Shown piece after piece: positions 5,657 to 8,188 of a stretch of DNA of 8,188 bases. Position 1 is the first letter of the stretch, and each line of letters opens with the position of its first letter. The stretch covers positions 1 through 8,188 of the forward strand of contig NATI01000076.1 in NCBI GenBank assembly GCA_002085265.1, written 5' to 3'. The position numbers were made by a program, and so were the translations under genes. This DNA is from Candidatus Omnitrophica bacterium 4484_49 (GTDB taxonomy: Bacteria; Omnitrophota; Gorgyraeia; Kaelpiales; Kaelpiaceae). The notes below the pieces were generated by a model. That model saw nothing but the letters and a program-made list of their open reading frames with translations, searched no databases and had not been told where the DNA came from.

Positions 5657-5987
5657 CTTTTAATTCATCCAGAATTTTATCTACCTTTAACCTCCGGGTC
5701 AATTCCTGGTCAAAATAAAACTTTATCTCAGGTATGAATTTGATTTTCATTCTATGGGCTACAAGTTTACGGATATATCCCGAGGCGCTCTCCAGACCTT
5801 CCTGAGCAGATTGAATAAGCTTATCATCTCCCAGAATTGTATAATAAACCCTGGCGATTCTCAAATCAGGGCTGACTTTAACATTGGTCACGGTTAAAAA
5901 TCCTATTCTGGGATCTCTAACTTCGGTAAGCAAAATTTTACTTATCTCTCTTTTCAACTGCTGGGCAACTTTTTCAGTTCTGCTCAT
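5619..5987 (-). CDS. rbfA: 30S ribosome-binding factor RbfA
   Basis: A 122-residue KH-type assembly factor that binds the 30S subunit and assists late 16S rRNA 5'-end maturation. Hallmarks are SRTEKVAQQLKREISKIL (2-19), DPRIGFLTVTNVKVSPDLRIARVYY (25-49), the KH helix region ESASGYIRKLVAHRM (66-80) and the closing strand IPEIKFYFD (85-93). Length is normal. Its ATG overlaps the ylxP stop (TGATG), and its charged C-terminal tail (104-122) overlaps the first 38 bases of nrnA, an unusually long overlap that supports translational coupling. Confidence 0.96.
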   Translation of the reverse strand: MSRTEKVAQQLKREISKILLTEVRDPRIGFLTVTNVKVSPDLRIARVYYTILGDDKLIQSAQEGLESASGYIRKLVAHRMKIKFIPEIKFYFDQELTRRLKVDKILDELKDETSESDKKGDI

Positions 5988-6268
5988 CAGTAAAATTTGA
6001 CCTCATAATCCAGAATATCAAACTCCCTCTCCTTATCCAGCCAATTCAGAATTTGGTCCAGTTGGGAATTAATCTCCCGTCTATCGTTACTTATACCTAC
6101 GATACCGAGCACCGCTCTCTGCCATTTGTCGTTATCTCCTATCTCCGCTACACCCACATTGTATTTTGCCCTCAGTTTAGATTTGATACTTTTAAGGATG
6201 ACCCTTTTCTCTTTCAAAGAGTTTATTCCCGGTAAATAAAGCTCAATTTCCAGACACCCTATCCACAT
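5987..6268 (-). CDS. ylxP: DUF503 family protein (YlxP-like)
   Basis: A 93-residue cytoplasmic protein of the DUF503/YlxP family, almost always found next to rbfA and thought to act in ribosome assembly or RNA binding, with no settled biochemical role. The family pattern is clear: IGCLEIELYLPGINSLKEKRVILKSI begins at residue 3, followed by KYNVGVAEIGDNDKWQRAVLGIVGISND and a C-terminal helix ending in a short strand. ATG at 6268 lies inside the end of cca (26-base overlap) with only a weak AGG before it, so translation probably depends on cca. The next gene, rbfA, starts within its stop codon. Confidence 0.93.
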   Translation of the reverse strand: MWIGCLEIELYLPGINSLKEKRVILKSIKSKLRAKYNVGVAEIGDNDKWQRAVLGIVGISNDRREINSQLDQILNWLDKEREFDILDYEVKFY

Positions 6269-7508
6269 CGCCTAATTTTTTAATATATCGAATTTCATCT
6301 TCTCTGGTTTTAACCTTGCCTTCCAATCTGGCTTTCTTCAATCTCTCTAACAGATGTCCGATCTGTGGTCCCTGGGCTATGCCTAGATTTTTAACATCTT
6401 CCCCTGTCACTTCCAGTCTAAGCCCCACAAGCTTCTTAAGATATAAATCAAGATTTCTTCTCGCCTGTCCTTTAGCGAGAAGATGGAGACAAACTACAAT
6501 CTCAAAATCAAGGTTATTTAATCTATCATAAATCTTAGAGACACTCAACTTCTTTGAAAGCAAAGAGAGGATCTTTTCCTTATCCAATCGGACATATTTT
6601 TTAAGTAGACTTCTCTGGGCTCTGGTCAGTTCCAGAATTTGAGAAATCCTATCCAGCTCCAGAAGTTCTAAATCTGAAAGCAAAATCATCAAAGGAATAA
6701 TTTCTGGGCATAAAACATCTCTCTTGTACTTATATGAATCCCACCTTTTAAAACTGGAAATTTTTTCGGAAGTTAATTTTATACTAACGTTGAGAAAATC
6801 GAATCCACATAGTTCATCCAATCTCCGTAATGGATTAAAAACATTCTTTTCTCTCAATGTCCTTATGAATTCAGCTCCCAGACGTTGAGGAGTTACAGTA
6901 GAAAACACATTTTCCTTAACCGCCTTCTTTAAAAGAGATAACGTTCCTGTTTCCATTTTAAACCCAAACCTCTGTTCATATCGCACTGCTCTGATAATTC
7001 TTGTAGGGTCTTCATAGAAACTGTTCCTTTTCAAAACTCTTATAATTTTCTTTTGTAAATCCTTAACTCCGCCCACGTAATCTATAAGTTTAGAAAAACC
7101 ATTAGTAGTGATCTCCAAATAAAGTGCATTTATGGTAAAATCCCGGCGATAAGCATCAGATTTAAGAGTCCCCGGACTGACCTCAGGAAGAGCTCCAGGG
7201 AGAGGGTAATATTCTTTTCTAGTCTCAGCAATGTCCAAAATAAAATCATCAAAGTAAACCTTAGCAGTCAAAAATCGTGTAGGTTCTATTTTAAAAGAAA
7301 ATTCTTCCCTCAGTCTTTCCAGCAAAACCTCAAGGTCCCTATTTACCACCAAATCGAGATCAAGAACTTCTCTGTTCAAAATCAAATCCCTCACCGGCCC
7401 TCCTACCAAATAGAGCTTTATATTCATCTCCTTTCCAAGTTTAAATAATTGAGAGAGGATGTGTTTTAATTTTTCAGGCAACCGATTATAAAATATCTCC
7501 AAATTCAT
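6243..7508 (-). CDS. cca: Class II CCA-adding/poly(A) polymerase family tRNA nucleotidyltransferase
   Basis: A 421-residue nucleotidyltransferase that builds or repairs the 3' CCA of tRNA. The head domain has YLVGGPVRDLIL (33-44) and the metal-binding DLD (D50, D52). The neck has YRRDFTINALYL (120-131), the EDPTRIIRAVRYEQRFGF block (166-183) and ALPEVSPGTL before it. The C-terminal region has the TGEDVKNLGI...GPQIGHLLERLKKARLEGKV pattern common in bacterial CCA enzymes, but no HD or CBS domain. From sequence I cannot tell whether it adds CCA, only CC, or only A, as some deep lineages split the job. ATG at 7508 overlaps the recombinase stop (ATGA) and its end overlaps ylxP by 26 bases. The ssrA gene here encodes its own CCA, so this enzyme would serve repair of that RNA. 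Confidence 0.93.
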   Translation of the reverse strand: MNLEIFYNRLPEKLKHILSQLFKLGKEMNIKLYLVGGPVRDLILNREVLDLDLVVNRDLEVLLERLREEFSFKIEPTRFLTAKVYFDDFILDIAETRKEYYPLPGALPEVSPGTLKSDAYRRDFTINALYLEITTNGFSKLIDYVGGVKDLQKKIIRVLKRNSFYEDPTRIIRAVRYEQRFGFKMETGTLSLLKKAVKENVFSTVTPQRLGAEFIRTLREKNVFNPLRRLDELCGFDFLNVSIKLTSEKISSFKRWDSYKYKRDVLCPEIIPLMILLSDLELLELDRISQILELTRAQRSLLKKYVRLDKEKILSLLSKKLSVSKIYDRLNNLDFEIVVCLHLLAKGQARRNLDLYLKKLVGLRLEVTGEDVKNLGIAQGPQIGHLLERLKKARLEGKVKTREDEIRYIKKLGDVDRVSGN

Positions 7509-8188
7509 CCCCGGGGGTGGTATTTTTTATGTATTTGCTTGAGATATTCTTTATCTATATGAGTGTAAATTTGGGTGGTAGAAATATCAGCATGTCCCAG
7601 CATTTCTTGAACCGCACGTAATTGCGCTCCTCTCTCCAGCAAATGGGTTGCAAATGAGTGCCGTAGAGTGTGAGGACTGATAGCCTTCTTTACTCCTGCA
7701 AGTTGAGCATATTTTTTTATAATCTTCCAGCAACTCTGGCGAGACAACTTATCCCCAGAACGATTCAAAAAAATATATTCGCTGTGTTTTTTAGCATATT
7801 GAGGCCGAGAAGAAACGATATATCTTCTCAACGCCTGAATGGCTTTCTTCCCCAAAGGCACTATCCTCTCCTTACCACCTTTTCCTCGACATCTCAAAAA
7901 TCCCACATCTAAGTTTACATCTTTAAGGGTAAGATTTACAAGTTCAGAAATTCTCAAACCGGAAGCGTACAGAACCTCTATTATAGCCCTGTCTCGGATA
8001 TACTGCGGTTTACCTTCAGGTATGACATTTAAAATTCTCTCCACCTCATCAATACTCAAAGTATCCGGCAACTTCCTCCACAACCTGGGAGAATCGAGAG
8101 CAACAGTAGGGTCATCTTGAATATATCCTTCACGAAGAAGAAATCTAAAGAACACCTTAAGTGCCACAAGATTTCTAGCAACCGTACT
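7505..8188 (-). CDS. xerC/D: Xer-type tyrosine recombinase (XerC/XerD), N-terminus outside window
   Basis: A site-specific recombinase of the type that resolves chromosome dimers at dif with FtsK. The frame is open at the right edge: seven residues (STVARNL) precede the GTG at 8167, matching the family core-binding domain, so that GTG is internal and about 70-80 residues are missing. Counted from that GTG, the catalytic set is complete: R72 (ASGLRISEL), K96 (GKGGKER), H166 and R169 (SPHTLRH), H192 (MLGHADISTT) and nucleophile Y201 (QIYTH). It ends in the typical IHKKYHPRG. XerC and XerD cannot be told apart safely, though a phage or transposon integrase is unlikely given the housekeeping operon and the HPR ending. 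Its stop overlaps the cca start. Confidence 0.93.
   Translation of the reverse strand, partial: STVARNLVALKVFFRFLLREGYIQDDPTVALDSPRLWRKLPDTLSIDEVERILNVIPEGKPQYIRDRAIIEVLYASGLRISELVNLTLKDVNLDVGFLRCRGKGGKERIVPLGKKAIQALRRYIVSSRPQYAKKHSEYIFLNRSGDKLSRQSCWKIIKKYAQLAGVKKAISPHTLRHSFATHLLERGAQLRAVQEMLGHADISTTQIYTHIDKEYLKQIHKKYHPRG

Noticed and set aside
7670..8120. Two plus-strand frames opposite the recombinase gene
   Set aside because: Both mirror the conserved catalytic region on the other strand and have no start signals.
7505..8188. Possible phage or integron integrase
   Set aside because: The HPRG ending, housekeeping operon and absence of att sites or cargo genes point to a chromosomal Xer protein.

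Overview
The window looks like chromosomal DNA from a low-GC bacterium, probably an anaerobic or deep-branching lineage; I cannot name the phylum. The evidence for Bacteria is a tmRNA, SmpB, RbfA, TruB, RibF and a Xer recombinase, mostly packed in one minus-strand operon with overlapping stop and start codons. A TrpB2-type tryptophan synthase beta chain and an MTH1187-type thiamine-binding protein are common in anaerobes and thermophiles, but that is only a hint.

Right block (8188 down to 2735, minus strand): xerC/D (its start lies beyond the window), cca, ylxP (DUF503), rbfA, nrnA, truB, ribF and smpB. The first seven genes overlap each other by 1 to 38 bases; smpB follows ribF after 29 bases. 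The ylxP-rbfA-nrnA-truB-ribF order is the classic 3' half of the nusA-infB operon, but here xerC/D and cca precede ylxP instead of infB. The block serves ribosome maturation, tRNA modification and CCA ends, nano-RNA turnover, flavin cofactors and ribosome rescue.

Middle (2728 to 1683): one AT-rich plus-strand gene for a membrane-anchored SGNH/GDSL hydrolase lies between smpB and ssrA. It converges on smpB with a 6-base gap and diverges from ssrA across 77 bases that hold two overlapping promoters.

Left block (1682 to 1, minus strand): a 408-nt ssrA tmRNA with all four pseudoknots, then a membrane-anchored stand-alone subtilase-prodomain-like protein 16 bases downstream, then an MTH1187-type thiamine-binding protein. 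Last comes a separately promoted trpB2 that runs off the left edge.

The points most worth a second look are: RibF lacks about 60-65 internal residues, including the ISSTxxR region; the tmRNA predicts the tag DASCGVAFSLC with no LAA-like end; its first pseudoknot carries a 37-nt insert with two hairpins; and the protease prodomain gene is probably co-transcribed with ssrA and has no protease attached. I see no CRISPR array, insertion sequence or clear defence system.
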